Assembly: GCF_901709675.1 (NCBI RefSeq)
Contig: NC_051095.1
Location: forward strand, 25,118,456 to 25,182,455
DNA length: 64,000 nt
Direction of reading: 5' to 3'
From: Syngnathus acus
Lineage: Eukaryota; Chordata; Actinopteri; Syngnathiformes; Syngnathidae
Part shown: piece by piece, positions 23,601 through 34,672 of the stretch
Position numbering within the stretch: the first letter of the stretch is position 1
Layout: each line of letters opens with the position of its first letter
Notes under the pieces: model-generated
The model's database searches: none
Told to the model about the DNA's origin: nothing
The model's input: the letters and a program-made list of their open reading frames with translations, nothing else
Translations under genes and position numbers: made by a program

Positions 23601-24644
23601 CCTGATCCTGAATGTGGAGAAGACGAAGGAGATCATCGTCGACTTCAGGAAGAACCAGCCTCACCACGCTCCACTGATCATCAACAGCTCAGCTGTGGAG
23701 GTGGTCAGCAGCACTAAATTCCTGGGAGTCCACATCACAGACGACCTCACCTGGACTGTGAACGCCACAACACTGGTCAAGAGGGCACAGAAGCGCTTGT
23801 ACTTCCTGCGGAGGATGAGGAGAGCCCACCTGCCCCCACCCATCATGAGGACGTTCTACCGAAGCACCATAGAGAGCATTCTGACAAGCTGTCTCTCGGT
23901 GTGGTGTGGAGGTTGCAGCGCCTCCGATTGGAAGAACCTGAGGAGAGTGGTGAGGACAGCAGAGAGGATCATCGGGGCTCCTCTTCCCTCCATTCAGGAC
24001 TTGTCATCCCAGCGCTGCGTGTCCCGAGCCCGTAATATTATCAGTGACCCATCACACCCCCACCATGGACTGTTCTCCCTGCTGCCCTCTGGGAAGAGGT
24101 TTCGCAGCATCCGCTGCAGGTCCACCAGGTTCTGCAATAGTTTTTTCCCTGCTGTCGTCAGACTGTTGAACATTCAAACGTAGCATTCCTCTGCACACTT
24201 GTAAATACTGCTTTTGTCTCCTGCACTGTTTACATACTTTATCACTGCTGCACTTTGTACTTTATACTTATCTTATTTCATATTTTTATATAGAATGTCA
24301 CTTTTTAACCAGCCGCAATACCACTACATTGTTGAAAGCCGTATGCAACGAAATTTCGTTTTGTGTACACCTAGTGTTGACAAAATGACAATAAAGTTTG
24401 TCTAAGTCTAAGTCTAATGATTAAAACTTGAAAGTATCTGTTTATTGTATTCGTTTATATGTTTAATAAAGACAAAGCCATCACAAAACTGTTGTAATTA
24501 TTTACATTTTGATCTAAATTAGCCTTGAATAAAGACTAAGCAGTCACATGAATTAACAGAAAAAATGGACAGCCGGACTCGGACTCGTGGTCAAGAGGCC
24601 GGACTCGGACTCGGTGCAAAAATCCGACCGAGTCCACAGCCCTG
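20664..24644 (+). mobile_element. Non-autonomous hAT element, 'ggactcgg' family, with L2-A nested inside
   Basis: Terminal repeats cagggctgtggactcgg and ccgagtccacagccctg are flanked by an exact 8-bp duplication, cttgtacg (20656-20663 and 24645-24652). Without the L2-A insert it would be about 740 bp. Both ends contain (ggactc)n runs. No transposase is encoded. At 20830-20950 the sequence is GC-rich (cgcgcgcagccaagatgg). The right part is duplicated in pogo-like element A at 6369-6671. It inserted in the Copia integrase region and was itself hit later by L2-A. Confidence 0.88.
21175..24415 (+). pseudogene. L2 LINE, family A, copy 1 (full length, frameshifted)
   Basis: Full-length L2 starting ccaagatggcggcgcc and ending in (tctaag)n after aataaag. 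A single long ORF encodes a basic N-terminal region (RRRRSKRRR), an endonuclease (SIFLSNVRSLDNKMDHL, LTETWLNSSIPDN, IIAGDFNQA) and a reverse transcriptase (motif A FLDFSSAFNTI, SPQGCVLSPLLF, motif C FADDTTVVG intact) with the C-terminal L2 domain (LYFLRRMRRAHLPP, CLSVWCGGCSASDW). Against copy 2 it has a 1-nt loss near 21212, a 2-nt loss near 22042 and one extra C near 22150, which break the endonuclease. The frame from 22135 to 24183 is open to the normal C-terminus. About 1-2 percent different from copy 2. Confidence 0.92.
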
Positions 24645-24652
24645 CTTGTACG

Positions 24653-25601
24653 TATAGCATTCTGATCCAAACACCCACATTTTGGAAAGATCTGGCATTC
24701 TTCCCGCATATAATATGGGGTGTTTTTGGTCCTGTCATTGTAACATCTGTTACGGATATGGGCAGCATTTTGGACCTCATAAGGCCACAGCACTTTTGGT
24801 AACCCCTTTTCTAGTAACATACAGCCAGTCATTTCGAAAAGTTTCTCTACTGTCGTTCAGCGGTACCATTTTGGTGCGGAAAGCATTGGTGATGATGTTT
24901 CGTGTCTAATTCGTCTATTCCTCAAGAGCGACTGAAAGGCATTACTGGTGCACTCTGTGCCATTATCTGACCGCATATGTTTGACACTACCATATGGGGC
25001 GCTGTCAGCTAGAAATATTTCGGTTGCTAATAATACATCACTTATTTTTTTGAGGAAATAGACAGACACAGTTCCTGAAAAATCATCTGTGAATGATATG
25101 GTATACCTATAACCATCTCGACTAGTTGGCTCAATGGGACCTGACAAGTCAGTGTGTACCATCTCAAGAGGAGCATTCGCTTTTGCATCTGATTTCTTAT
25201 TTCTCGTGTTTATGAATTTTCCCTCTGCGCACACATTACAATCTCCTCTTGTTATACCGGTAATTTTCATACCCTTTACCACACTTGGCAATTTCAACAC
25301 ATCATCAACATTACAATGTCCCAAAATCTCATGCCATGTTTTGATATCACAAGTTAACATCACATCGTCTTTGGTCGTCATGTCACTGATTGATTCATCA
25401 AAACATTGTTCTTTTGGATTTACCGTGCTCCTTTCTTGTCCTTAAGGAATACCTTGGCATCTCCTCTCCTCAATGCCACGTTGTTTTCCCTGGTTCCATC
25501 AGCTAGTTCCATGTAGTGCTTTGCTGGGTTAAAAGTCTCGTCAAATGTGAATTTGTCTTCTTCATTCATGATATGTGATGTGGCTCCACAATCAACCATT
25601 A
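24653..25601 (-). pseudogene. Copia protease and integrase
   Basis: Minus strand. Near 25601-25440 is a protease start, MVDCGATSHIMNEEDKF; the active-site D is followed by C where most Copia proteases have S or T. From 25381 come the zinc-binding GAG-pre-integrase motif (WHEILGHCN...CNVCAEGK) and the integrase core with catalytic D (VHTDLSGPIEP) and D (MRSDNGTEC). A frameshift near 24860 precedes NGTAER, which holds the third acidic residue, and LLEKGLPKVLWPYEVQNAA. It is interrupted downstream by the hAT element at 24652 and upstream by a pogo-like MITE at 25601. The protein is conserved enough for a firm Copia call but cannot be translated intact. Confidence 0.92.
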
Positions 25602-26393
25602 CCGTCTTTTTTCATGTATAATGCGCCCCCATGTATAATACGCACCCTAAAATGGCATGTCGATGCTGGAAAAAAGCCTGTACCCATGTATAATATGCAC
25701 CCAAATTTTGACTCCTACTTAAGTCCGTAAACGTAAAATTATTTCAGAAAAAAGATCATCTTTGGGAACAACCGGATGTTATTCTGCCGGTCAGTATCAC
25801 TGCGCATGCGCTAGCAAACTCGATAGCGAAGAAATGTTTCGGATTTGTGTAGGGTACATTGTGACAGCAAACGAGCAGGTGATCGAGCAAGCGTCTGATA
25901 CGAGAGCATTGTGTTCGTATGGAGCGTGTTTGAAGTGAACAGCAGAGAAGAAAGGAACAAGGCAAAGTGTTGTGAAATAAAATATTACCTGTAATACGCA
26001 TTTAGGTAGAGAACTGAAGTCTCGCTCTTTATATAGCTGACGTGTCTTGCGCATCCGTTCTGCGCATCTGTAATGGCGGCCTCCGTATGATATCCGGTTT
26101 GCGATGGAGATTAAAAAACAAATAATATTTGACAATAACACACCATCAAGGATTGCATCATCGCATCAAACGATGTGTCGTCAATTATGAATTTTACTAA
26201 GTGTGTTGGGCAGGATGGCTGAATGCGATGCGCGATTGACAACAAACAAGAAGAAAGGTGATTTCAAGTTTTATTTCGAGGGAGATTTTCTTCTTCTTCA
26301 AAAAAAAAAAAATGTATCCATGTATAATGCGCACCCCAAATTTTAGGACAATAAATTCGTTAAATTTTGCGCATTATACATGGAAAAAAACGG
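25602..26393 (-). mobile_element. Pogo-like MITE, 'catgtataatgcgc' family, copy 2
   Basis: Bounded by TA (25600-25601, 26394-26395), inverted repeats ccgtcttttttcatgtataa and complement ending catggaaaaaaacgg. The interior matches the element at 4544-5552 in the opposite orientation (shared cagcaaacgagcaggtgatc). It separates Copia gag from protease. The frames it carries overlap in both copies but look like non-coding repeat. Confidence 0.82.
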
Positions 26394-27253
26394 TAATCCT
26401 TTTCTTTTGATGTCCTCTGGAAGGTGTTTCAGATTGATCTTGAAGACAAATGTCTTTTCCGCCTCGCTATTTGTTTTGCATCGTCTCTCCACTTAACGTT
26501 TTGCCTGCATGTCTCATCACTGTGTGAGGCACTTTTGTGATAGTTGCACCACTCCTTAAGCCCTTTTTGGGGGCAATCTCTCACAATATGTCCACGATTT
26601 CCACATCCATAGCAGGTCACTGATGACACATCCACTTTCATCACATTGTCCGTTTTGATATTAGAGTCAAATTTCCCTGTCTCCTCAAAGCTTCGCAGTA
26701 CACTCTTAAACTGGGAAAGCTGCTTTGCGTTGTGTGAATGCTGAAAGGCTTGTGTGACTCCAGGAGTCCCATTCAGAATCATAGCTATTATCAGCCCATC
26801 ACTTATTATCTCTCTTGCATTTCTCAGTGATGTTACTGCTTTTTCAGCACGAATTATATATTCAGTGATAGTTTCTTCCGGCTCTTTCTTTAGGGAAGTC
26901 AGTTCCGTGTACAGGGTGATAATTCTGGGCTTACCCTGACTCGCGTAATGGCCGCGGAGTATTTCCAGCACCTTCTTGTTGTCGTCTGCCGCTTCTCTCA
27001 TTACCAGGGTCAAGCTTGTGTCATCGAGGAACTGAATTAGCTCCGCGTAGCACTCTTCATTCTTCCCTGGGTCCGGTGCGGTGGTGGATAGTATAGTGTC
27101 TTTCAATCCAAGCATTCTTAAGTGGCCGAGGGATTTTACCTCCCAAAGTTCGTAGTTGTTTTCGTCTCCGTCGAAAACGAACCGCTGCCATCTCCCCACT
27201 TGGTTGCTGTGTCTGGGCCCATAACCTGTTGGGTTTGCAACTTCATAGTCCAT
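26394..27253 (-). pseudogene. Copia gag
   Basis: The minus-strand frame from ATG at 27253 to about 26429 encodes a 274-residue Gag: a capsid-like part (GRWQRFVFDGDENNYELWEV, TLYTELTSLKKEPEETITEY) and a CCHC zinc knuckle at about residues 213-226 (CYGCGNRGHIVRDC) followed by a second Cys/His cluster (WCNYHKSASHSDETC). The start lies inside the 5' LTR and the frame reads through the LTR end and primer site; there is no other Met before the conserved core. A frameshift near 26455 leads to FVFKINLKHLPEDIKRKG, which would join directly to the protease if the MITE were removed. So gag and pol appear to form one frame. Confidence 0.9.
27213..27226 (-). promoter_or_regulatory. Copia primer-binding site, initiator tRNA-Met anticodon arm
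   Basis: The plus-strand sequence ctgggcccataacc touches the inner end of the 5' LTR. It equals the anticodon stem-loop of vertebrate initiator tRNA-Met (recalled sequence). In the element's sense this is ggttatgggcccag, complementary to the tRNA. A primer made of the 5' half of that tRNA, as in Drosophila copia, would end exactly at the LTR. Confidence 0.75.
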
Positions 27254-27545
27254 TTCCCTTCAGACACAACATGATACGATGGTGACGTTTGCTATTCACT
27301 TCTTTATTGTTCCTCGCACACTCTCATTTGTTTTACCTGCGCTTCTTGGCGCGCTTCCTTATATTCACTTCTTACTTCCCGTTGCCGCAAACAAGGTAAA
27401 AACCAACGTAAAGTGTCCACAGTACATAAAAGAGAAAACACCACGTCACTACAGTAAACACAAAATACGGCATAAGACACCGAACAAATAACACAATGAC
27501 ATACGTATATAATAATAATATAATGAGAGCACAAATAACTCAACA
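27227..27545 (-). repeat. Copia 5' LTR
   Basis: 319 bp, tgttgggtttgc ... aactcaaca on the plus strand. It is followed by the target duplication catat at 27546-27550. It contains the gag start codon (ATG at 27253-27251 in the element's sense). A 4-bp insertion (acgt-type) near 27503 and about 16 substitutions separate it from the other LTR. Confidence 0.93.
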
Positions 27546-27550
27546 CATAT

Positions 27551-27849
27551 GTTCATCCCTGAACAGGATAAGCGGTGTTAAAAATGGATGGATGGAGATA
27601 TGTTCATTAATATGTACAGTCCCTTTACAAATATAAAGTACAGTTTTAGAACGGCTTATTAAGGTTGACTTGATGAAAAGCTTTCGAGGCATCAATAAAA
27701 CCAATTAATGCAGAAGAGGTCTGACTTTTATACATGTCGACCCCTTCAGTGCATTGATGCATAAATCATGCTTAGCTTTGAAGCCAAACTTGTTCTCAGT
27801 GGTACCATGAAAAAAAATCAGTCTGTCCAGTAAATTATTTTCTAGGACT
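27551..27849 (+). other. SINE or Rex3 tail scrap, otherwise unassigned
   Basis: At about 27556-27596 is ggataagcggtg followed by aaaatggatggatgg, the 3' tail of the common SINE or of Rex3. The rest is AT-rich with nothing recognised. Confidence 0.5.
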
Positions 27850-28446
27850 GTCACGTGTCCGCTCTACCTGCACCCTGGTCAGTACATTTCCCTGACGCAC
27901 ATTGTTCACAGCCACTTCCCATTGACACACATCGCTCTCAGCTACACCCTGCAGTAATCAGCGCTCATAGCATGCCATCTGTTCCTCCATAGCCGCTCAT
28001 CAAGATGCCCACTTAAGCGCAACTCTCCTGCCCTACGCGTGTCAGTTTGTCTGTGTTGCTACCCGTTCACGCTCACCGGCTGTTCCCCAACTGACTCCCA
28101 TTGTCCACCTTGCCTGCCTGTCTGTTTGACCGCCCGTTCCTCAACTCTGCTTGACCTATTGCCTGACCCTTGGCAATAGCTCGGCGAAGCTCGACCTCAT
28201 TCCCCGTTTTGCTCCTGCCCGCCTGTCTGCTCATCTGCCAGTTGACCCATCTGTTATCTGTCTGCTCACCTGCCTGCTCTCATTCCGTGAGCTCTCTGCC
28301 AAGCCCCGACACCTGCCGTCCTGCTCCGTCAGCGCTGCCTCCTTGCTGCACCAGCTCTGCCGGCGTTCTAATCGCCCACTCCCCTTTCCACTTTTTTCAA
28401 TGAACAAGTTTGTGCCGCACTTGGTTGCTCCGCCTTGTTTGTCACA
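27850..28446 (+). repeat. Candidate solo LTR
   Basis: A pyrimidine-rich stretch starting tgtcacgtgtccgc and ending tgtttgtcaca, with ttaagcgc as a weak TATA region near 28013 and aatgaac near 28399. Base composition and ends resemble fish Gypsy LTRs. I could not define a target duplication, so the call is tentative. Reading frames in it (up to 120 codons) show no domain. Confidence 0.35.
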
Positions 28447-28487
28447 GAATGGACAAAACACTGACCATGGCGATTGGTCTGTAATTA

Positions 28488-29116
28488 TCGTATTTTCTGG
28501 ACTATAAATCGCTCCAGCCATAAAATGCACAATAAAGAAGAAAAAGACATATACAAGTCGCACTGGAGTATAAGTCGCATCTTTGGGGGACATTTATTTG
28601 ATAAAATCCAACACCAAGAACAGACATGTCATCTTGAAAGGCAATTTAAAATAAAAATAGAATGGAGACAACAACAGGCTGAATAATTGTACGGTATGCT
28701 AACATTATATGACACATAAACAACGAACTGAGAACATGCCTGGTATGTTAACATAACATATTAAGAGTTATTCAAATAACTATAGCATAAATAACATGCT
28801 AACAATTTTACCAAACCATCCGTGTCACTCCAAATCACTAAATCCAATGAAATCTTCATCCTCTATGTCACTTTTAAACAACTCCGCTAACTCCGTAAGT
28901 AGAAGATGCGGCGCTTACTCTTCTACGTTGCTTACATCAGACTCATCATCAGTTGCAGTTCCAATTATTCCACAGGCTAGAGTGTCCTCTTGGGGCTTTA
29001 GTGTGAAAATAACATGTGAAATGATATGTGTTCATAATTTCACACATAAATTGCTCCTGAGTAGGTCGCACCCAAACTATGAAACAAACTGCAACTTATA
29101 GTCCGGGGAAAAACGG
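28488..29116 (+). mobile_element. Pogo-like element C (diverged)
   Basis: TA at 28486-28487 and 29117-29118, ends tcgtattttctggactataa and acttatagtccgggg. The body shares gataaaatccaacaccaaga and acaacaggctgaat with element A near 5721-5775. It is shorter (629 bp) and more diverged than A and B, so older. Confidence 0.78.
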
Positions 29117-29118
29117 TA

Positions 29119-30127
29119 TCCAAACACTCCAATTTGCCTGCTTTCTCGTTCATGATAAGAACCCAACACACAACATGGGGTTCGGCAACATTCTGTGGTA
29201 GATACAGCCAGTAAAACAAATTGCCCAAACAGCAGCAACCCTCAGAAAGACTTGCACACTTCCCATTGCAAGGAATCTGCTAAATAGCCTAAATTTTGAG
29301 GGTGAATGGCCAACAGTCAATATTTGAGACGGCTGGGTCTTTGCTGGATTTGAAAGTATCGCTTGGTGTGCCCTAAAACATCTGGAAACGACTAACACGA
29401 GCACACATCCACGCACACACAAATTATTATTTTATTTTTTCTTTGTGTCTCTTTGCACATTATCAGGAATCATGTGTTGTATATTAATTTAAAAACCCTA
29501 GAAAGGGTTTTGACAACCTTCGAGGAGATTGAAGTAACTGTAAAACTCTAAGTAAGTGCAACAAAGTGTATTCAACAGGAGATTTAAATTTTGGAATGGC
29601 CAGTTTCCAGACCAAATTCCTGTTTACCACAGATGATTGCTTGTTTTTAAGGAAGACTAATTATTGCCACGTTAAAATGTGCCCCTAGATTATTACACTG
29701 ATTTTTTTTAGCGCTGGAAGTAAGTTTTTCTTACCAAATTGTCTAAATCATCCGTGGTTTTTATGTATATTTTTTTTCACATTGTCACTGTACTTCTATT
29801 CCAAGAACCTCAACTGCAGGCTTTTAGTTTACACAATTCTAATGACTGCATTTACATGCTGTTAAGTAATTAGAAAGATATTTGAGTATGTGAAATTACA
29901 GTTTGTTTTTATCTAAATTTATTTTCAAGCAATTCTAAGACATCGCACATCCATTTGACAAAGCTCCTTGGACGTGCCTGCTTTCCTAGAAAACTGTGCA
30001 ACTATGCAAACTGTTGCATATCATCTCAACTCCAAAGTTGGATGTAAACTTTCGAAGCTCTGCTGCAACAAGTCTCGAGTTCTAGTTTGGCCAAAAGGAA
30101 TGGCATAATAGAGACATTTTTAAGAGC
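29119..30127. other. No feature recognised
   Basis: AT-rich single-copy-looking sequence without a coding pattern or a repeat that I can identify. Confidence 0.5.
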
Positions 30128-30410
30128 CAGAGAGATGTAGCTTAGTTGTCAGGATGGTGGGTGCCACTTATCAGCATGGGTTCAAACACCGATCTGATGA
30201 TTATACTGTCCTGGCCTTTTCAACATTTGTGGTCATACCTGTGGGTTGGATGGGAGTTGAATGCTTGAGAATTGAAGTTGAGTCATTAGGAGTTGCACCC
30301 GTGTCTAGTACCGCCCTATTGGAGTCTGTCCGTGTGGGCTTGATGAAGAGAGACCACTTCCTGATACACATATTTCTTCCTCCTGATTTGTCTGACCTTT
30401 GATGAATCAC
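30128..30410 (+). mobile_element. Possible tRNA-derived SINE
   Basis: The head has a Pol III-like A box (tagcttagttg) and B box (gggttcaaacacc) about 40 bp apart. The body after it is not one I recognise and no tail is clear. It does not fold as a complete tRNA, so not a tRNA gene. Confidence 0.4.
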
Positions 30411-30700
30411 ATAACTTGGGTCATTTTAAACCAATACAGCTGAATTACCTGTTGGGCATTTCACTCCCTGTTGGATGTAATCTTTAATGTAATGTAAGGC
30501 TTCTTTGTGGGCCATCAAGTGGCTATGGGACCTTTTTTGGACTGATTTTTTCTGGCCTGAGGAGCTGTGGATGTTGCAGACATGCACAGTGGTGGGAAGT
30601 ATGTGGTAATTATTGTGTTTTTGACTCCGATCTGTCATCTCTCTTCTTCCAGAGATTTTACTGGACTTGCATTCCTCCTCCTGGATTGGTGGTAAGGATG

Positions 30701-30880
<180 letters not shown>

Positions 30881-31789
30881 GAACTTCAACTCAGTCCATT
30901 CCTGCATCACCGTAGTTTATATCTCCTTCACGGATTCCATTTAGCGCTTAGAGGTATTTACATTAAATTTTTTGAATGGACACAAAAAGGAATCTTGAGG
31001 TTTATGCCTATGTTTAATTCAAACGTTCCACCCATAGCCTTCCCGTTATGATGCATGAGCTGCAGGAGCAGTTTATACTTGGCTTTGAATGTTATGAATA
31101 GCCAATTGAGCAAAGTTGAGTTTTGTGATGGTTTGCCGTCATAAGTAAATGAATGCGGTTGCATAATGACATTTGTTTCCCTCCTACTTGTTACTGTGCC
31201 TCAGCCTGAAGTCATTCTAGTGGTCATTTCAACCCAAAGTCATTTAAGTGGTGATCCATTGAACGATGATCCATTGAACGGGTTTCATTGATAGTTTTGA
31301 ACGAGAATTTTGGTGAATATATTAACTATTAACTGTAAACTGAGTTCCAGCTTATCTCAATGTTTAAGCATCAGGCCACTTGAAAATTAGTAATTGAATA
31401 CAAATTTCTCAACGCAAATTAAACTGCCAGACAAGAGTTCAAGATGACAAACGGCAAGCAATGAACGAGCTGTGAACCTGTAATGTAAACGATTTAGTCT
31501 ACAGTTGAACCTTTGTATATTGAATAATATTTGCTGTCCATGTCTCTTTGTTGTGATTATCACTGTTGGGCTTATTTTGCCATGCATCTGATTGGTACGA
31601 CGGGAAGCACGCTTCAGCAGTGTGAACACACATTTCAGGAAATGGCGAGCTCTGTCGGAAATGTAGAAGTCATTAAATCCCATCTCCACTGTTACATCTC
31701 AAATACATCAGATTACTGGGGTTACACGGTGGAAGAGGGGAAATTGTTGCATAGACAATCCATCACTGTAATTAGCTGGGTTTTAATTC
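30881..31789. other. No feature recognised
   Basis: AT-rich, no coding pattern or known repeat seen. Confidence 0.5.
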
Positions 31790-32135
31790 CATCTATCCAT
31801 CCATTTTCTACCGCTTATCATGAGTCAGGTCGCAGGGGCAGCAGCTTCAGCAGGGAAGCCCAGACCTCCCTGTCCCCAGTCATCTGCATCCAGGAGGATC
31901 CCAAGGCGTTCCCAAGCTAACTGAGAGACTGTCTCTCCAGCGTGTCCGTCGTCCCTGGGGTCTCCTGTCAAGTGGGACATGCCCGGAACACCTCAATAGG
32001 GAGACGTCCATCCTAATCAGATGCCCGAACAACCTCATCTGGCTCCTCTCAATGCGGAGGAGCAGCGGCTTGCCCATGAATCCCTCTTGGATGACTGAGC
32101 TTCTCACTCGAACTCAGCTTCTCACCCTGACCAGT
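31790..32135 (-). mobile_element. Rex3/RTE 3' end fragment
   Basis: On the plus strand ccatccattttctaccgc starts a reversed Rex3 tail, followed by ggtcgcaggggcagcagctt, gaagcccagacctccct, ggcgttcccaagc and cccgaacaacctcatctgg, all in the order seen at the 3' end of fish Rex3 elements. In the element's sense it is 5'-truncated with an (atgg)n tail. No intact frame. Confidence 0.75.
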
Positions 32136-33870
32136 TTCAATTACAATTTTTCACAACATTAAAGCGATATTTGTAAAATGTTGATAAAGTAATTGCAACG
32201 TGTAGGTATTTTCATTGAAGAGTGTTTTGTTTCCGAGGCGTGATTCTCGTTAATTCTTGTTAAATGTTCTAGCAATATTTGTGACAGCATGAAACCGTTG
32301 GGAGGTAAACAGGTGGGCCTCAGGCACTCAGCAATCTGCACTGGGGATTCAACCTGGCGGGTGCAGCGGCGATCGAGGTCACCTTTTGCGGTGACCCACA
32401 GCTCGGGGCACAGTGGCCCCCAGCTGAGCAACGGCCTTCAAAGGCTTGGCACAACCGTGGTGCAGGGAGGCCTGGGGGGGCTTCAATTTCCTCCGCAACC
32501 TTGTGCTCGCAACTCCCGCCGCTTGGGTGTGGTAAACCCCTTGCCAGTCCTCAGTCAAAGCAATGCTCAACGCTGTGGCTTTTGGAGGTGTTGTCACATG
32601 ATTAGTGGAAATGGGAAAAATGTGTTTCCATTTTACTTTTGCGATATACTTCTTTATAGACACGTCTCAAAAACGACCACATAAAAGCGGAAAAATTATT
32701 TTTGCGATATTTGAGAAGTTTTTGAAAATGTCTCTTTTCATTACCAGTTTCCGATTGCGCAGTGTGCATTTCATTTCTGGCGACAATGAAAACTCATCTA
32801 TTGAGACACACAGAAGCATTTGTTCATTTCTGTGCGATTGGGGGAAGAACGCGACAGAGCTGCCAACCGATTGAAATTCACTTTCAGAACTATTTGCGCA
32901 CTCGGATGAGATGGTGTGACGTCACTGCATCTGCCGTTATATTGTTAGCGCTAATCTGACAGTTACAGACCTGCTTACGGCAGTAAGAGCTTGTGCATTT
33001 TGCGGCAGCCGGATGGGTTGTCGCTGTATGTACTTCATCACTTCCGCTTATGCCACAGCATGCCGCGGTAGCACTGCGTCACTTCCGCTTATGATGTGGC
33101 CTGTCGCGAGTAGCTTGTGTTGAGAGGAAAACTGTTTCATATGTTTCCTCAATATTATGCAGCTTTTCCTCATGATATACAGGTACAGTAGAAAACAAAT
33201 TATTCCTTACTACAAGCAGCATGGCAGTGATATATTCTGGTATAGTGTGAAAGAGACCATACCATATGCATTATTAGGAGGGTGGATTGACAGTTTCACT
33301 GAAAGTTAATGGCAACAAAAAATAAGAGATGCGGTTATTTTGGTTCATTATCTTCAAATATGCACCAACATGTTATGGGCACTTCAGCTCACGTCAGTCA
33401 AAGTGCCCATTAAGAGTAGGCGAGAACGCATACTGTAACAACCATGTTGAAGGTCAGACTTTATATTGTTTTTTAAAAACTGTCATGTTAATTTTATAGT
33501 CTTTCACCAGATTATAAATCTCACATTTTTAAACATACAAAACATGACCTGCTTGTCAGTCATTTGTGAATCCCTTTACACTGCACTTATCCAAATGACA
33601 GGTGTTATTAAAATAGAGTCATACTGAATGATTGATTGATTTACCTTACCCACTCACGGGAACTGTGGATGGCAACACGCCAGACAGGACTGTCAGTAAC
33701 CCCAGCAGGGGTCCCATGCAAACTGTTTAAGTATAAAACAGATCAGGTCCAAGCAGTGGTGTGGTCTGTCATAGAGTCAAAGGCGTGTGTTTTTATAGGA
33801 AGATTCCTAAGCCACAGCATTAGCTCTTATTCCTCTCAGCCCTTCATGACAAACCAGCTGGTTCAGATGT
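32136..33870. other. Unassigned, with a GC-rich patch
   Basis: 32290-32570 is GC-rich and contains gtgacccacagctcggggc; 32610-32730 has two similar stretches with ttttgcgatat, a pattern seen in repeated DNA of fish. cacttccgcttatg occurs twice near 33040 and 33080. I could not assign any of these to a named family. Confidence 0.45.
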
Positions 33871-34312
33871 TGTCATGTCTCGTCCCCAGTTTTGTTAGGT
33901 GTTCAGGTTGCCATGGTTTCTGTCCGGGTTCTGTCATGTCTCGTCCCCCTTTTGGTATGTGTCCCTGATCATGTCCATAGTTTGTCAGTGTGTCTGTGTG
34001 CTCGCCCCTCCCTTCCTGTGTGCCCTTGATTTGTGTGATCACACGCACCTGCCTCTCATTACCTGTGTTGTATTTAAGTTCTGTTTGCGTGTCACTCTAT
34101 GTCGGAGCATTGCTTGAGATGTGCGGACAATGCATGTCTCACTGTCATGAGTTTGTTTGGTTCCTGTCTTTTGTTTCACGTTTTGGTCGGTCAGTCCTGT
34201 TAGTTTGTTGTTACGTCACGTCAGTTTGCCGAGTCCTTTGGTTTCCACAATAAACCCTGGTCCAAGCTGCACTTGGTCGCCTCGCTCCATTACTCCACCC
34301 CGAAGCCTGACA
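33871..34312 (+). repeat. Solo LTR (Gypsy-like), copy 1
   Basis: Starts tgtcatgtctcg and ends gaagcctgaca, with a 5-bp duplication gatgt (33866-33870, 34313-34317). A TATA-like tatttaag at 34071 and poly(A) signal aataaa at 34249 lie in the expected order, followed by ccctggtccaagctgcactt. The LTR at 51337-51783 is related throughout. Solo LTRs arise by recombination between the two LTRs of a full element. Confidence 0.85.
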
Positions 34313-34672
34313 GATGTGGCAAGAGCAGAGTGGTAATATACTACATACCAGTAAAAACAGTACTATAATTGATCGTGCCTTTATCGCGCAACAGGGTCTA
34401 GGCAAAGACCTAATGAGTTGGGGGTAATCGTGGTGCAAAAAGTTTAATTATCAAATTGGCTCTATGAGAGCCTTTGTACGACCTGGCAGACAGTGTTACA
34501 CATCCAGAATGTGAAAAGCATACACAAGCAGTGGTGACTGCACTTCCAAAGCAGTGAACCTCATTTGTTAGCCAAACCTCACACTACTTTAAATTACAAT
34601 ATCATCTCATCTCATATCAACTGTCACATCCCCGCAAAAACATAGTAGTTCTTTGAACTACACCTGAACCTG
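34313..34672. other. No feature recognised
   Basis: About 360 bp, AT-rich, nothing identified. Confidence 0.5.

Larger units (their letters stand above)
13291..27545 (-). mobile_element. Ty1/Copia retrotransposon with nested insertions
   Basis: A complete minus-strand Copia element with two LTRs, 5-bp target duplication catat (13286-13290 and 27546-27550), primer site, polypurine tract, gag, protease, integrase, reverse transcriptase and RNase H in Copia order. It spans 14,255 bp but is only about 4.7 kb after removing the nested pogo-like element B, L2-B copy 2, the hAT element with L2-A copy 1, and the second pogo-like MITE. The LTRs differ at about 16 of 315 positions plus a 4-bp indel, so the insertion is not recent. 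Coding parts carry frameshifts; the element is dead. Copia elements are rare in fish genomes relative to Gypsy. Confidence 0.93.

Noticed and set aside
22659-23846. Minus-strand ORFs inside L2-A
   Set aside because: Shadows of the sense L2 frame; the same shadows recur in copy 2 at 60257-61444.
28151-28593. Frames of 118-120 codons
   Set aside because: Low-complexity pyrimidine-rich sequence of a probable LTR; no conserved motif.
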